From assembly GCA_964639225.1 (NCBI GenBank), contig CAZXCK010000107.1, forward strand, positions 1 through 15,484: DNA of 15,484 nt, read 5' to 3'. This DNA is from CAZXCK01 sp964639225 (GTDB taxonomy: Bacteria; Chloroflexota; Anaerolineae; Aggregatilineales; Phototrophicaceae). Shown one piece after another: positions 1 through 7,529 of the stretch; positions within the stretch are counted from its first letter, which is position 1, and the number at the start of each line of letters is the position of its first letter. Under the pieces are notes generated by a model, which was given only the letters and a program-made list of their open reading frames with translations, was not told the DNA's origin and did not search any database. Made by a program: the position numbers and the translations under genes.

Positions 1-5
1 CGGGG

Positions 6-53
6 TTTGGGGCAGCGCCCCAAAAGTCATAAGACGACTTTGCAAAAGCCCTG
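6..53 (-). repeat. Interspersed repeat element, left copy (18-bp core plus hairpin)
   Basis: Read on the minus strand, the core CAGGGCTTTTGCAAAGTC (36-53) is followed by an 11-nt linker (25-35) and a perfect hairpin. The hairpin has an 8-bp stem (6-13 with 17-24, TTTGGGGC/GCCCCAAA) and a 3-nt loop (14-16). The same 18-bp core occurs once more, inverted, at 15432-15449, with a different hairpin after it. The element starts about 25 bases past the stop of the minus-strand lipoprotein gene, so the hairpin could also help end that transcript, although no T-tract follows it. It resembles a REP/MITE-type dispersed repeat. The family assignment is an inference; the repeat itself is read directly. 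Confidence 0.7.
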
Positions 54-77
54 TATTCAGAACCAGGTTGAATCTGA

Positions 78-917
78 CTACGGGCGCGGATACACCGCCA
101 GCACCGCCGGGACCGGGTCGCGGCTGTTCAGGCGGTACGACTCGCCGCCGCTGTCGATACCCAGCATCGTAGAACCGCCGCCGTCCAGGTTAAAGGCGTT
201 GACCAGCCCCATATCGGACGCCGCCAGGAACGCGCTCAGGTCGGCCAGGGTGAGGCCCACCGCCGGAGTCACCAGCAGCACAATGCGCCCCTGATCGTCC
301 TGGCCGATGGCCGTGCGCCGCGTCACCCGGTCGCCGCTGGCGCTGGCATACACCGCCTGCCTGTCCTGCACCAGCATGGGGAAGGCCTGCACCGCCTGCT
401 CCAGTGGCTCGCCGTTGTAGGGCTGGGCTGTCGTCGAGCGAACCAGCGGCACGCCGTTCTGCACCGCGAACCAGCCGCCGCGCCCGGTGTAGGGCACGCC
501 GTGCGCCACGCCGTCGCTCACCAGCAGACCCAGGACACGCTGCTCCGGGTCGAAGAAGTTGGCGTTCACGATGACCGCCGCGCCCTGAAGCGCCGCCTGC
601 CACTGCTGCAGACGCAGCGACTCGCCGGGCTGGTAATGCGCGCGGAACTCAAAATAGGCCGGGTCCACCCGCACGGCCAGCATCTGCGCCAGCAGACCGC
701 CCGGCGGCGTGAACAGCCGCCGTTCCAGGCCGGGCTCCAGTTGTTCCCAGCCATTGGCGTCTACCGCTTCCGGCGGGGCCAGCGCGGACTCGGTGGCCAC
801 CGTAGACGGCGGCAGCACGCAGGCCGTCAGCCCACCGCACGCGATCAGTGCCAGGCACACATAAAGCGCCAGCCGCCAGCCAGCCAGTCGATCAGTAGAG
901 GTTATCATGCGCGCCAT
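78..917 (-). CDS. Phosphodiester glycosidase (NAGPA)-domain lipoprotein
   Basis: Predicted secreted lipoprotein of 279 aa. A hydrophobic N-terminal segment (about residues 14-32) ends in the lipobox LTAC with the lipidated Cys at 33, so it should be anchored on the outer face of the membrane. The rest is a phosphodiester-glycosidase/DUF2233-type domain, the fold of the enzyme that uncovers mannose-6-phosphate in animals; bacterial members remove sugars from phosphodiester-linked glycans. Family hallmarks are visible: NANFFD (118-123), RTAIGQD (201-207) and NLDGGGST (243-250) near the C-terminus. The ATG at 917 is preceded by GGGG four bases upstream. An in-frame TTG at 938 or an ATG at 908 are possible alternatives. 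It is divergent from the repeat lipoprotein at 1106 and appears monocistronic. The domain call is firm; the natural substrate is unknown. Confidence 0.85.
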   Translation of the reverse strand: MARMITSTDRLAGWRLALYVCLALIACGGLTACVLPPSTVATESALAPPEAVDANGWEQLEPGLERRLFTPPGGLLAQMLAVRVDPAYFEFRAHYQPGESLRLQQWQAALQGAAVIVNANFFDPEQRVLGLLVSDGVAHGVPYTGRGGWFAVQNGVPLVRSTTAQPYNGEPLEQAVQAFPMLVQDRQAVYASASGDRVTRRTAIGQDDQGRIVLLVTPAVGLTLADLSAFLAASDMGLVNAFNLDGGGSTMLGIDSGGESYRLNSRDPVPAVLAVYPRP

Positions 918-1058
918 TTTACCCCGAACGTGTGCCAATCCCAGCGGTCTGTCTGCCCAGCGTAGAGCAAGCGCAGGGCAAGCGTGTAACGTCCAATATC
1001 ACAGTGTTCGCATCCGTCAATTGCCCGGATTACCACAACGATTCCAGCACCGGGATTG

Positions 1059-1067
1059 TGTTAGGAT
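1059..1067 (+). promoter_or_regulatory. Possible extended -10 promoter for the repeat lipoprotein gene
   Basis: TGTTAGGAT matches an extended -10 box (TGnTATAAT with one mismatch in the hexamer), 38 bases before the ATG at 1106. No good -35 hexamer is seen at the usual distance. The divergent spacer 939-1105 must hold promoters for both flanking genes; I could not place the leftward one. The ribosome site for the rightward gene is GGAGAG at 1091-1096, 9 nt before the ATG. Confidence 0.3.
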
Positions 1068-1105
1068 AGCCATCAGAGCGAATACCATGTGGAGAGACGA
1101 CGACC

Positions 1106-3049
1106 ATGCGCCGACCAGTCATAAGCGGACTGATCGCCGGACTGTGCCTTCTGGTGGCCGCCTGCGCCCCCGATGAACCACGCCAACTGCCGACCGCCTT
1201 TGTTCTGCCCACCGACCCGCCCGCTGAAGCTGCCGCCGACCGCGAACCCGAATCCACTGCAGAGCCGCAGCCGCTGGCTTTCTGGCAGGCGCAGTCGGGC
1301 GACCTGAGCGACGGCGCTCAGGCGTGGCAGTTTGAGGCACAGGCCGGCGACTCGATCCGGCTGCGGGCGCGCGCACAGAACGTTACGCTGTCGCTGGCAT
1401 TATACGCGCCCGATGGCGCTTTGATGGCGAATGATGGCGATTCGGTGGCGCTGGTTCTGCCTCAGAGTGGCGTTTACGTGGCGGTTGTCACCGCGAATGG
1501 CGGGGGCGATAATCGCGCGGCCAGCCGCTACGAGATCGGCCTGAGCTACACCGACCGCCCCGACCCGGCAGCCATCACACCCACCCCGCTGCCGGAGATC
1601 GTCGGCGTGCCCACGCCGGTCCCGGTCTACGCGCAGAATGGCACATTCATGGGTGGTTTGCAGCCCGGCGAGACGCTGGGCCGCGAGTTCCGCGCCGCCG
1701 GACCCGATCACGTCTACACTTTCGACGGCAGCGCCGGAGCCTACGCCGAGATCGACATGGTGCGCGTCTCCGGCGAGTTCGAGCCGCGCCTGACGCTCTA
1801 TGACCCGGCGGGCCAGCCCATCGCCACCGACGGCGGCAGCGGCGAGCAGGGCGCGCGCCTGTTCAACATTCGCCTGGAGACGGACGGCCTGTACAGCGTG
1901 CAGGCTGGTGGCAGCGGCGATGGCAGCTACTCGATTCGGCTGCTGCGGCACACGCTGCCAGTCCCGGTGACGCCGCAGGTGGACGACATTCCCAGCGCTA
2001 CGCCCGCCCCGACTCTGGCGGCGCTGACGCCGTCGCCGGTTGTGCCCGGCAATCGCCTGGAGCCGTATACGCCGATCGTCGGGCGCTTTGACCAGCCCGG
2101 CCAGGTCGCTATTTTCTCGCTGGCAGCAGCCGCTGGCGAGACCATCACCATTGGCGCGGCGGCTTTTGGCGAAAACGGCGCGCCGCCCCGCCTGGAAATC
2201 GCTGGACCCGATGGCGATGTGCTGGCGGTAGCCGTCGCCGGGACGCTGGGCGCTGAGGCCATTGTGCCCGCGCTGGCCGTGCCGCTGACTGGCACCTATC
2301 GCCTGTTTGTCGCCGCAGCGGACGGCAACGCCACTGGCGATTACTGGATCGGCTACGGTGTGGGCGATCACTGGCGCGACGTGCTGCACGGCGATCTGCC
2401 CCGCGACGAGCGTACCGAGACCGCCCTCGCCGGGCCGGGCCTGCGCGACGTGTGGACGCTGGAACTGCGCGCCGGTGATGTCATCACGGCGGCGGTCAAT
2501 CCCGGCCCGGACAGCCTGTTCGACCCGGTGCTGGACCTGGCTCCGGCGGACGACCCGGACGCCGTCATCGCCGTTGACCGCGACAGCGGCGGCGGTCGCA
2601 GCGCCTACATCCGCAGCGCCACCATTCCGCACAGCGGCCTGTATACGCTGCGCGTGTGGGCGGAAGAAGCTGCGTCCAGCGGGGATTATGTGCTCATCTG
2701 GCGTTATATCAACGTGGCGCCCACCGCCACGCCGCCACTGGCCCTGGCTCCGGTGATGACTGTGCGCGACCGCGTTCCCGACGGCGAATACCGCTTCTAT
2801 ACGTTCCAGGGCGAGGCCGGGCAGCGAGTCCGCGTGCGTGTGGAAGCCGAACCGGGCAGCGGCTTCGACCCGGTGGCGGCGCTGCTGGGGCCGGACGGCG
2901 ACCTGCTGATCGAAGTCGATGACGTGGACTCCGACCTCAATCCGTCCTTCACCTTCCAACTGCCGCAGTCTGGCAGTTACAATGTGCGCGTCAACGGCTA
3001 TCTGGCGGGCGGGCCGTTCACCGTCTATGTAGAAACGGTGTTCCCGTAG
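1106..3049 (+). CDS. Lipoprotein with five pre-peptidase C-terminal (PPC)-like repeats
   Basis: Secreted lipoprotein of 647 aa. The signal peptide ends in LVAAC with the lipidated Cys at 20, followed by a disordered Pro/Glu/Ala-rich stretch (21-56). Five beta-sandwich repeats of roughly 95-110 aa follow, at about 57-148, 176-282, 320-417, 424-535 and 552-645. Each resembles a bacterial pre-peptidase C-terminal domain: a strand such as LYAPDGAL, LYDPAGQP or LLGPDGDL, an Asp/Gly-rich turn, then a closing strand such as LPQSGVYV, IPHSGLYT or LPQSGSYN. Thr/Pro-rich linkers (158-174, 298-315, 539-548) separate several repeats. No protease or other catalytic domain is visible, so a binding or structural surface role is inferred. 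The start has GGAGAG 9 nt upstream. The aminotransferase follows 32 bases downstream without a terminator. Confidence 0.82.
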   Translation: MRRPVISGLIAGLCLLVAACAPDEPRQLPTAFVLPTDPPAEAAADREPESTAEPQPLAFWQAQSGDLSDGAQAWQFEAQAGDSIRLRARAQNVTLSLALYAPDGALMANDGDSVALVLPQSGVYVAVVTANGGGDNRAASRYEIGLSYTDRPDPAAITPTPLPEIVGVPTPVPVYAQNGTFMGGLQPGETLGREFRAAGPDHVYTFDGSAGAYAEIDMVRVSGEFEPRLTLYDPAGQPIATDGGSGEQGARLFNIRLETDGLYSVQAGGSGDGSYSIRLLRHTLPVPVTPQVDDIPSATPAPTLAALTPSPVVPGNRLEPYTPIVGRFDQPGQVAIFSLAAAAGETITIGAAAFGENGAPPRLEIAGPDGDVLAVAVAGTLGAEAIVPALAVPLTGTYRLFVAAADGNATGDYWIGYGVGDHWRDVLHGDLPRDERTETALAGPGLRDVWTLELRAGDVITAAVNPGPDSLFDPVLDLAPADDPDAVIAVDRDSGGGRSAYIRSATIPHSGLYTLRVWAEEAASSGDYVLIWRYINVAPTATPPLALAPVMTVRDRVPDGEYRFYTFQGEAGQRVRVRVEAEPGSGFDPVAALLGPDGDLLIEVDDVDSDLNPSFTFQLPQSGSYNVRVNGYLAGGPFTVYVETVFP

Positions 3050-3081
3050 ATTCGCCAGCCACCACCCAAGGAGTCCCTGCG

Positions 3082-3927
3082 ATGGGCGACGTGTATTACA
3101 TCGACGGGCGTTTTGTCGAAGCCGAACAGGCCACCATCCCGGTGATGGACCTGGGCGTGCTGCGCGGTTACGGCGTGTTCGACTTCATGCGTACCTACAA
3201 CCACCGGCCCTTTCATATCGAGGCGCACATCGACCGGCTGTTTCAGTCGGCGGCGGCCATCGACCTGTCGCTGCCCTGGGAGCCGGCCCACATTCGCCAG
3301 ATCGTGGAGCAGGCCATCGCCCGCAGCGAACACGACGAATGCGGCGTGCGTATCGTCGTCACCGGCGGCGACACGCTCACCACACTCACGCCCGCTGGCG
3401 ATCCGCGCCTGATCGTCATCTGTAAGGCGATCCAGCCGCCAGCCCCGGAGTCCTACCGGCGCGGCGTGCGCGTCATCACCGTGCCCGATCAGCGCGTGCT
3501 CACCAACGTCAAGAGCATCGACTACATCCCGGCCATTCGCGGGCGCAAACGCGCCGCCGCGCAGGGCGCCGCCGACGCGCTCTACATCGACGCCGAGGGC
3601 AACGTCCGCGAAGCGACCACCTGCAACCTGTTCGCCTTCTGTGGCGACACGCTGGTGACACCGGTCGAGGGCGTGCTGCTGGGCGTGACCCGCGCCACCG
3701 TTCTGGAACTGGCGCAGGGCGTGCATCCGGTGGAGCAGCGCCGCCTGCCGCTGGCCGAACTGCTGCGGGCCGACGAAGCCTTTCTGACGGGCAGCGTACT
3801 CCAGGTGATGCCGCTGGTGCAGGTCGATGACCAGCCCATCGGCGACGGCCAGCCCGGCCCACGCACGCTGGCGCTGATGCGGCGCTTCGCCGGGCATGTC
3901 GGCAAAGACGTCTATCCTGATCTGTAA
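3082..3927 (+). CDS. Class IV PLP-dependent aminotransferase (BCAT/D-amino-acid transaminase/ADC-lyase family)
   Basis: Cytosolic pyridoxal-phosphate enzyme of 281 aa, the usual length for fold-type IV enzymes. The Schiff-base lysine is K144 in TNVKSIDY, the cofactor-binding glutamate is E177 in VREATTCNLF, and the phosphate-binding loop is LLGVTR (199-204). The N-terminal YIDGRFV and RGYGVFDFMRTY segments are typical. The family includes branched-chain aminotransferase (IlvE), D-amino-acid transaminase (Dat) and 4-amino-4-deoxychorismate lyase (PabC). The sequence alone does not decide between them, so no symbol is given. AAGGAG lies about 10 nt before the ATG. It is 32 bases downstream of the repeat lipoprotein and probably shares its transcript, though no functional link is apparent. 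Confidence 0.9.
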   Translation: MGDVYYIDGRFVEAEQATIPVMDLGVLRGYGVFDFMRTYNHRPFHIEAHIDRLFQSAAAIDLSLPWEPAHIRQIVEQAIARSEHDECGVRIVVTGGDTLTTLTPAGDPRLIVICKAIQPPAPESYRRGVRVITVPDQRVLTNVKSIDYIPAIRGRKRAAAQGAADALYIDAEGNVREATTCNLFAFCGDTLVTPVEGVLLGVTRATVLELAQGVHPVEQRRLPLAELLRADEAFLTGSVLQVMPLVQVDDQPIGDGQPGPRTLALMRRFAGHVGKDVYPDL

Positions 3928-3930
3928 CTG

Positions 3931-3960
3931 GTCCGGCGAACGGGCCGGGACTTTAGTCCC
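3931..3960 (+). other. Two mutually exclusive hairpins downstream of the aminotransferase
   Basis: Hairpin A pairs GTCCGGC (3931-3937) with GCC (3944-3946) and GGAC (3948-3951), with G3947 bulged. Hairpin B pairs GGGAC (3947-3951) with GTCCC (3956-3960) around a TTTA loop. Both use 3948-3951, so only one can form at a time. The pair starts 3 bases after the stop codon. No T-run follows, so it is not a classic intrinsic terminator. It may protect the 3' end of the mRNA or aid Rho-dependent ending. A chance arrangement in GC-rich DNA is possible. Confidence 0.4.
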
Positions 3961-4031
3961 AATCCGAGGAATCAGGTTCAAATCTTAATGCTAACGACTT
4001 AAATTTGCGTAATGATACGTCGATTATGGGC

Positions 4032-4037
4032 TATAAT
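4032..4037 (+). promoter_or_regulatory. Consensus -10 box upstream of the receiver/roadblock gene
   Basis: A perfect TATAAT stands 46 bases before the ATG at 4083, in a spacer (3961-4076) clearly more AT-rich than its surroundings. No convincing -35 hexamer is seen 16-18 bases upstream. The ribosome site is AGGA at 4072-4075. Confidence 0.5.
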
Positions 4038-4082
4038 GGCTATGAAGCCTTATGGTGCCTTTAGCTTTCGCAGGAATTGTTT

Positions 4083-5294
4083 ATGGTTGCTTTACCGCGC
4101 ATCATCACTGTAGACCCGACCGGCTCTGTTTCCCGGATTGTCCGCTCGGCGGTTGACCTGCTGGATGTGCCGCTGGTGCAGATCGACGTGCCGGACGGCA
4201 GCGAGGCGCTGGCCGAAGTTCCGCGTGCCAGCCTGGTTGTGACCGCCCTTGAACTGGACGAACCCGACTCCGACGCGACTGGTTTTGAGCTGGCGCAGCG
4301 CATCCGGCAGACGTCCGGCGAAATGGGGGTCATCGTCATCGCCGATGTCGATGGGCCGGATGAACGTGTCGTCAAAGCCGAATATAACGGTACTTTCGCC
4401 TATTTCCGGCGTCCGTTCGATGGGCAGCAGTTTCTGCGTGTGCTGGCGGTCGGCATGGCCGAAGGCACCGCCGCCATGCAGGACGCCATGCGTACGCCAG
4501 TGGCCGCGGCTCGCAGCGCCAGCAGCGCCCAGAACGCGCCCATCCCACCGCTGGACATCAACCAGGCACAGACCATCATCGACGGCCTGCTGACCGACCT
4601 GGGCGCGATGGCCATCATCCTGGCGACGCGCAACGGCGAGACGCTGCTGGAGCGCGGCGCGGTGGGCTATATCGACCGCGAACGGCTGACGAAAGCCCTG
4701 ATGCCCATTATGACGACCAATATCGGCGTCAAAGACCTGTTCGGCGGGCAGGTGTCCACCGTGCAGTTCTACGATGGCGACGACCACGATGTATTTGTGC
4801 TGTCGGTGGGGCTGCATCACTTTGTCAGCGTGATGTATGACGGCCAGCAGGGCGCGCGCCAGTTTGGCCTGGTGAATCGCTTTGGCCGGCGCGCCGTCGA
4901 AGACCTGATCGGCTTAGTGGGGGCCAGCGCATTCTTCATTCAGATGCCGGTGGTGGCTGACGAAGCCGAGGAAACCAGCGCGAAGCCGCGCCCCAAGCTG
5001 CGCAAACCGGCGCGCCGTCACAACGACGAGGACGACGAGCCAATTGTGCTGGCCCCGGCGGAACTCGTGCCGCAGGAACCGGCCAGTCCGCCGCCGCAGC
5101 CCACACAGAAGCCCGCCGCCGAACCTATTGCCGACCTCAACGCGGACGAACTCTTCGGCCAGGATTTCGACGAACTCACCGAAGACCTGTTCGACCCGGA
5201 CAAACTGGAAGAGATCGCCCGCCAGAGCCAGCAGACCAGCCGATCGACCATCGACTGGGATCAGGCGGTCGGCCTGGACATCCTCAAAAACTAA
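4083..5294 (+). CDS. Degenerate receiver plus roadblock-like domain protein with acidic tail
   Basis: Predicted cytosolic regulator of 403 aa. Residues 6-125 look like a response-regulator receiver fold (ITVDPTG at strand 1, LVVTALELDEP at strand 3, GFELAQRIR, VIVIADV, YFRRPFDG). The phospho-acceptor Asp position is occupied by Ala (about residue 55) and the conserved Lys of the KPF motif by Arg (R110), so normal phosphorylation is unlikely. Residues about 160-285 (from QAQTIIDGLL through VFVLSVGLHHFVSVMYD) resemble a roadblock/LC7 domain, a family often partnered with small GTPases or polarity regulators. After 290 comes a Pro/Glu/Lys-rich disordered tail ending in acidic ELFGQDFDELTEDLFDP. 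ATG 4083 is preferred over an upstream TTG (4077) because AGGA sits 7 nt before it. It is convergent with the hydrolase at 5320. The roadblock call is by pattern and moderately sure. Confidence 0.6.
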   Translation: MVALPRIITVDPTGSVSRIVRSAVDLLDVPLVQIDVPDGSEALAEVPRASLVVTALELDEPDSDATGFELAQRIRQTSGEMGVIVIADVDGPDERVVKAEYNGTFAYFRRPFDGQQFLRVLAVGMAEGTAAMQDAMRTPVAAARSASSAQNAPIPPLDINQAQTIIDGLLTDLGAMAIILATRNGETLLERGAVGYIDRERLTKALMPIMTTNIGVKDLFGGQVSTVQFYDGDDHDVFVLSVGLHHFVSVMYDGQQGARQFGLVNRFGRRAVEDLIGLVGASAFFIQMPVVADEAEETSAKPRPKLRKPARRHNDEDDEPIVLAPAELVPQEPASPPPQPTQKPAAEPIADLNADELFGQDFDELTEDLFDPDKLEEIARQSQQTSRSTIDWDQAVGLDILKN

Positions 5295-5319
5295 CGACTC
5301 ATCCCGGCGGTCGCTGCGT

Positions 5320-6027
5320 CTACAGCCTTTCGGCGAACTGGCGCACGACCGCCGCCGCATTTTCCTCGATGGGGCGGCCATGCCCCAGGCACAGCACGTC
5401 GAAATCCATCTCAGCCACCCGTTTGATAGCAGCGCGTGCCGCGTTCCAGTCCGGTGTAGGCGAGCGCAGCGGCATGCGCAGTCCCCAGGGATAGCGCATC
5501 ATGACATCGCCGCCGAACAGCACGCCTTGCTGTGGCCAGTAATAACCCACATGACCGTAACTGTGACCGATCAGCTCGACGACCTGCAAGCCGGGCAGCA
5601 CCTCATCGAGCGTGTCGCCATCGCTGACCCGCACGTTAACGACGGACGGCGGCATTGACGGATGAATGATGGTGTAGCTCATCAGCCAGGGCAGGCCGCT
5701 GAGTTCCTCGCGCGGGGCGAAGGTCGGCGGCTGCTCGCCCTGGATCACCAGCGCCTCGCGGCGGTGGGCGTAGGTCTGCACGGGGATGCGCTGCTGAAGC
5801 GGAGCCAGCCCGCCGGTATGGTCAAAGTGCGCGTGGGTGATCAGCACATGGCGCACGTCCTCCAGGCGGCGACCGATGCTTTGCAGGCCAGCAGCTACCC
5901 GGTCGATGGCGTGCGCGCCGGTCCCCGTGTCGATGAGGGCCAGCCCATGCGGAGTCTCGACTACGTAGATATTCAGATAGCCAAACCAGAATGGAACACA
6001 ATACACACCGGGTACGATCTGCCGCAT
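5320..6027 (-). CDS. Metallo-beta-lactamase (MBL)-fold hydrolase
   Basis: Cytosolic metal-dependent hydrolase of 235 aa with the complete MBL signature. HxHxDH is THAHFDH with H65, H67, D69 and H70. H158 lies in GHSYGHVG, D174 in FGGDVM and H216 in LGHG, together supplying the ligands for two metal ions. Length and layout fit the glyoxalase-II-like/quinolone-response group, which includes thioester hydrolases, lactonases and proteins of unknown substrate. The start has GAGGG about 8 nt upstream. It lies 48 bases downstream of the ABC ATPase on the same strand with no terminator between, so the two are probably co-transcribed. The gene is convergent with the receiver/roadblock gene, with 25 bases between stops. 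Substrate unknown. Confidence 0.88.
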   Translation of the reverse strand: MRQIVPGVYCVPFWFGYLNIYVVETPHGLALIDTGTGAHAIDRVAAGLQSIGRRLEDVRHVLITHAHFDHTGGLAPLQQRIPVQTYAHRREALVIQGEQPPTFAPREELSGLPWLMSYTIIHPSMPPSVVNVRVSDGDTLDEVLPGLQVVELIGHSYGHVGYYWPQQGVLFGGDVMMRYPWGLRMPLRSPTPDWNAARAAIKRVAEMDFDVLCLGHGRPIEENAAAVVRQFAERL

Positions 6028-6075
6028 GGTTTTATCCCTCGATTCTAAGCCCGCGGGCGTCGATTCACCCTGGCT

Positions 6076-6786
6076 TCAGGGCCGCACTGGAACCGGCTCA
6101 TCTTCGTTAATCAGGCCATCGACCAGTGTCAGGACGCGGTCGGTCTGCCGGGCGAGGTCGGCGTCGTGGGTAACGATGACGACCGTCGTGCCAGCCTCGT
6201 GGCGGATGGTGTGCAGTGCTTCCATGACGCGCAGACCAGCTTCGGTATCCAGGTTGCCGGTGGGTTCATCCGCCAGCAGCAGCGGCGGATTGTTGGCCAG
6301 GGCGCGGGCGATGGCGACTCGCTGCTGCTGCCCGCCGGAAAGCTCCGAGGGCCGGTGATTGAGCCGGTCGTCCAGGCCCAGCATCGCCAGCAGCTCTTTG
6401 GCGCGTTTGTTGGGGTTATACTGCCGCCTGCGCGCAAACTGAATCGGCAGCGCGACATTTTCCAGGGCCGTCAGGGTGGGGATGAGGTTGAAAAACTGGA
6501 AGATGAAGCCGATCTTCTCGTTGCGAATCTCGGTGAGGCGGTCCTCGCCCATGCGCGAGATGTTCACGCCGTCGATCTCGACAATGCCCTTTGTGGGCCG
6601 GTCCAGCCCGCCGATGATGCCCAGCAGCGTCGATTTGCCGCTGCCGGATGGTCCGACGATGCCGACCATCTCGCCCTGGTAAATGTCCATGCTGACGCCA
6701 CGCAGCGCGTGGATGACGGTTTTGCCCAGCGGCAGATCGCGGGTGACATCCTGCACGCGAATGACAATATCATTTGCTGAAGCCAA
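6076..6786 (-). CDS. ABC transporter ATP-binding protein, MacB/LolD type
   Basis: ATPase subunit of 236 aa with every motif present: Walker A GPSGSGKST (45-53), Q-loop Q97 in FIFQFFNLIPTLTALENV, signature LSGGQQQRVAIARAL (149-163), Walker B LLLADEP (169-175) with TGNLD following, and switch His H207 in VTHD. The FFNLIPTLTALENV and ADEPTGNLD segments are typical of the MacB/LolD/FtsE subfamily, whose permeases move lipoproteins, peptides or drugs by mechanotransmission. No permease is encoded nearby, so it is an orphan in this window. The start must be TTG at 6786: there is no in-frame ATG before the Walker A region, and AAGG lies 8 nt upstream. The MBL hydrolase follows at 48 bases. Confidence 0.92.
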   Translation of the reverse strand: MASANDIVIRVQDVTRDLPLGKTVIHALRGVSMDIYQGEMVGIVGPSGSGKSTLLGIIGGLDRPTKGIVEIDGVNISRMGEDRLTEIRNEKIGFIFQFFNLIPTLTALENVALPIQFARRRQYNPNKRAKELLAMLGLDDRLNHRPSELSGGQQQRVAIARALANNPPLLLADEPTGNLDTEAGLRVMEALHTIRHEAGTTVVIVTHDADLARQTDRVLTLVDGLINEDEPVPVRP

Positions 6787-6870
6787 TGTGATTACCTTCG
6801 TTTACTCACGCATCGAAACCTGCTTAATGATAAACGCATCTACGCAGGATACCAACAGCGTGTTGCAGGC

Positions 6871-6900
6871 AAAAACAGCAGCCCGCCCGGCGAGCTGCTG
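6871..6900 (-). terminator. Intrinsic terminator after the CBS-domain gene
   Basis: On the minus strand CAGCAGC (6900-6894) pairs with GCTGCTG (6882-6876) around an 11-nt GC-rich loop and is followed directly by TTTTT (6875-6871). It starts 33 bases after the CBS gene stop and separates that transcript from the ABC ATPase gene. The T-tract is short but well placed. Confidence 0.7.
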
Positions 6901-6932
6901 CCTGCTGCCTGTATTCGATTGGGTGGCCGGGG

Positions 6933-7388
6933 TTACGAGTTCTGGCTTTCCTCGGCCTCGACCTCGCCCGTCTGGTCTTTGACCACCATGCGGAACACGT
7001 CGGACTCGGTGACGATGCCCACCAGATTGTCTGCGTCATCGACCACCGGCAGGCCGCTGACTTTCGACTCCAGCATGATGCGAGCGGCGTTAATCATGGG
7101 GTCGTCCTGGTGGACGGTGTGAACTTTGCGCGTCATCACGTTTTGGACTTTGAGCTGCGACCACAGGTAATTCAGCTCCCAGATGCTCAGTGTCGTCGCG
7201 CCAGATGGGCTGGCTTCGCGGATGTCACCGATCGTGACGATGCCCACCAGCTTGCCATCATCGACGACCGGCAGACGGCGGATCCGGTTCTTCTTCATGA
7301 TCTGATGCGCGGTAGTAATCGCCGTGTCGGATGTGACGCTGATGACGGACGCGGTCATCCATTCACGGACCAGCGTACGCTTTAACAT
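6933..7388 (-). CDS. Two-CBS-domain protein
   Basis: Small cytosolic protein of 151 aa made almost wholly of a Bateman module. CBS 1 is at about 9-60 (VREWMTASVISVTS to RRLPVVDDGKLVGIVTIGDI) and CBS 2 at about 83-136 (NVMTRKVHTVHQDD to SGLPVVDDADNLVGIVTESD). Such pairs bind adenosine nucleotides (AMP, ATP, SAM) and act as stand-alone energy sensors or partner regulators. The 22-residue link between the domains and the acidic tail (GEVEAEESQNS) carry no other domain. ATG 7388 is chosen over TTG 7409 because AAAGG lies 9 nt before it. It follows the MFS gene on the same strand but has its own candidate promoter and a terminator. The universal stress protein two genes upstream is also a nucleotide-binding type, which may point to a shared stress or energy theme (inference). 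Confidence 0.9.
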   Translation of the reverse strand: MLKRTLVREWMTASVISVTSDTAITTAHQIMKKNRIRRLPVVDDGKLVGIVTIGDIREASPSGATTLSIWELNYLWSQLKVQNVMTRKVHTVHQDDPMINAARIMLESKVSGLPVVDDADNLVGIVTESDVFRMVVKDQTGEVEAEESQNS

Positions 7389-7454
7389 GTGCTTGTGCCT
7401 TTCTAACAAATGGTCTGGAAAAACCGTTCAATATGGCTGTTTCACAGTGCTGCG

Positions 7455-7472
7455 TGCCTCGGGCATGAGGCA
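7455..7472. other. Small hairpin in the CBS gene leader
   Basis: TGCCTC (7455-7460) pairs perfectly with GAGGCA (7467-7472) around a 6-nt loop. It lies 67-84 bases upstream of the CBS start codon, within the leader expected from the promoter at 7503-7508. No T-run follows on the minus strand, so it is not an obvious terminator. A role in leader structure is possible; chance is also possible. Confidence 0.3.
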
Positions 7473-7502
7473 TTAAATCGTTTTTAAGTTGTTGTTATCT
7501 CT

Positions 7503-7529
7503 ATCATAGCAGAAATAATGCCGGGTTAA
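7503..7529 (-). promoter_or_regulatory. Candidate extended -10 promoter for the CBS gene
   Basis: On the minus strand TGCTATGAT carries an extended -10 (hexamer TATGAT, 7508-7503). A weak TTAACC (7529-7524) lies upstream with a 15-nt spacer and overlaps the MFS stop codon. A transcript from here would have a leader of about 105 nt before the ATG at 7388. The spacer is shorter than ideal. Confidence 0.35.

Noticed and set aside
6..24. Left-edge hairpin as a classic terminator for the phosphodiester glycosidase gene
   Set aside because: On the minus strand it is followed by CCCCG rather than a T-run, and it belongs to the repeat element. Some effect on transcription is not excluded.
1400..2959. 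Open frame of 519 codons on the minus strand opposite the repeat lipoprotein
   Set aside because: It has shadow composition and no domain, while the plus-strand frame has a signal peptide and regular repeats.
3025..3981. Open frame of 318 codons on the minus strand opposite the aminotransferase
   Set aside because: It spans the complete plus-strand enzyme gene and shows no motif of its own.
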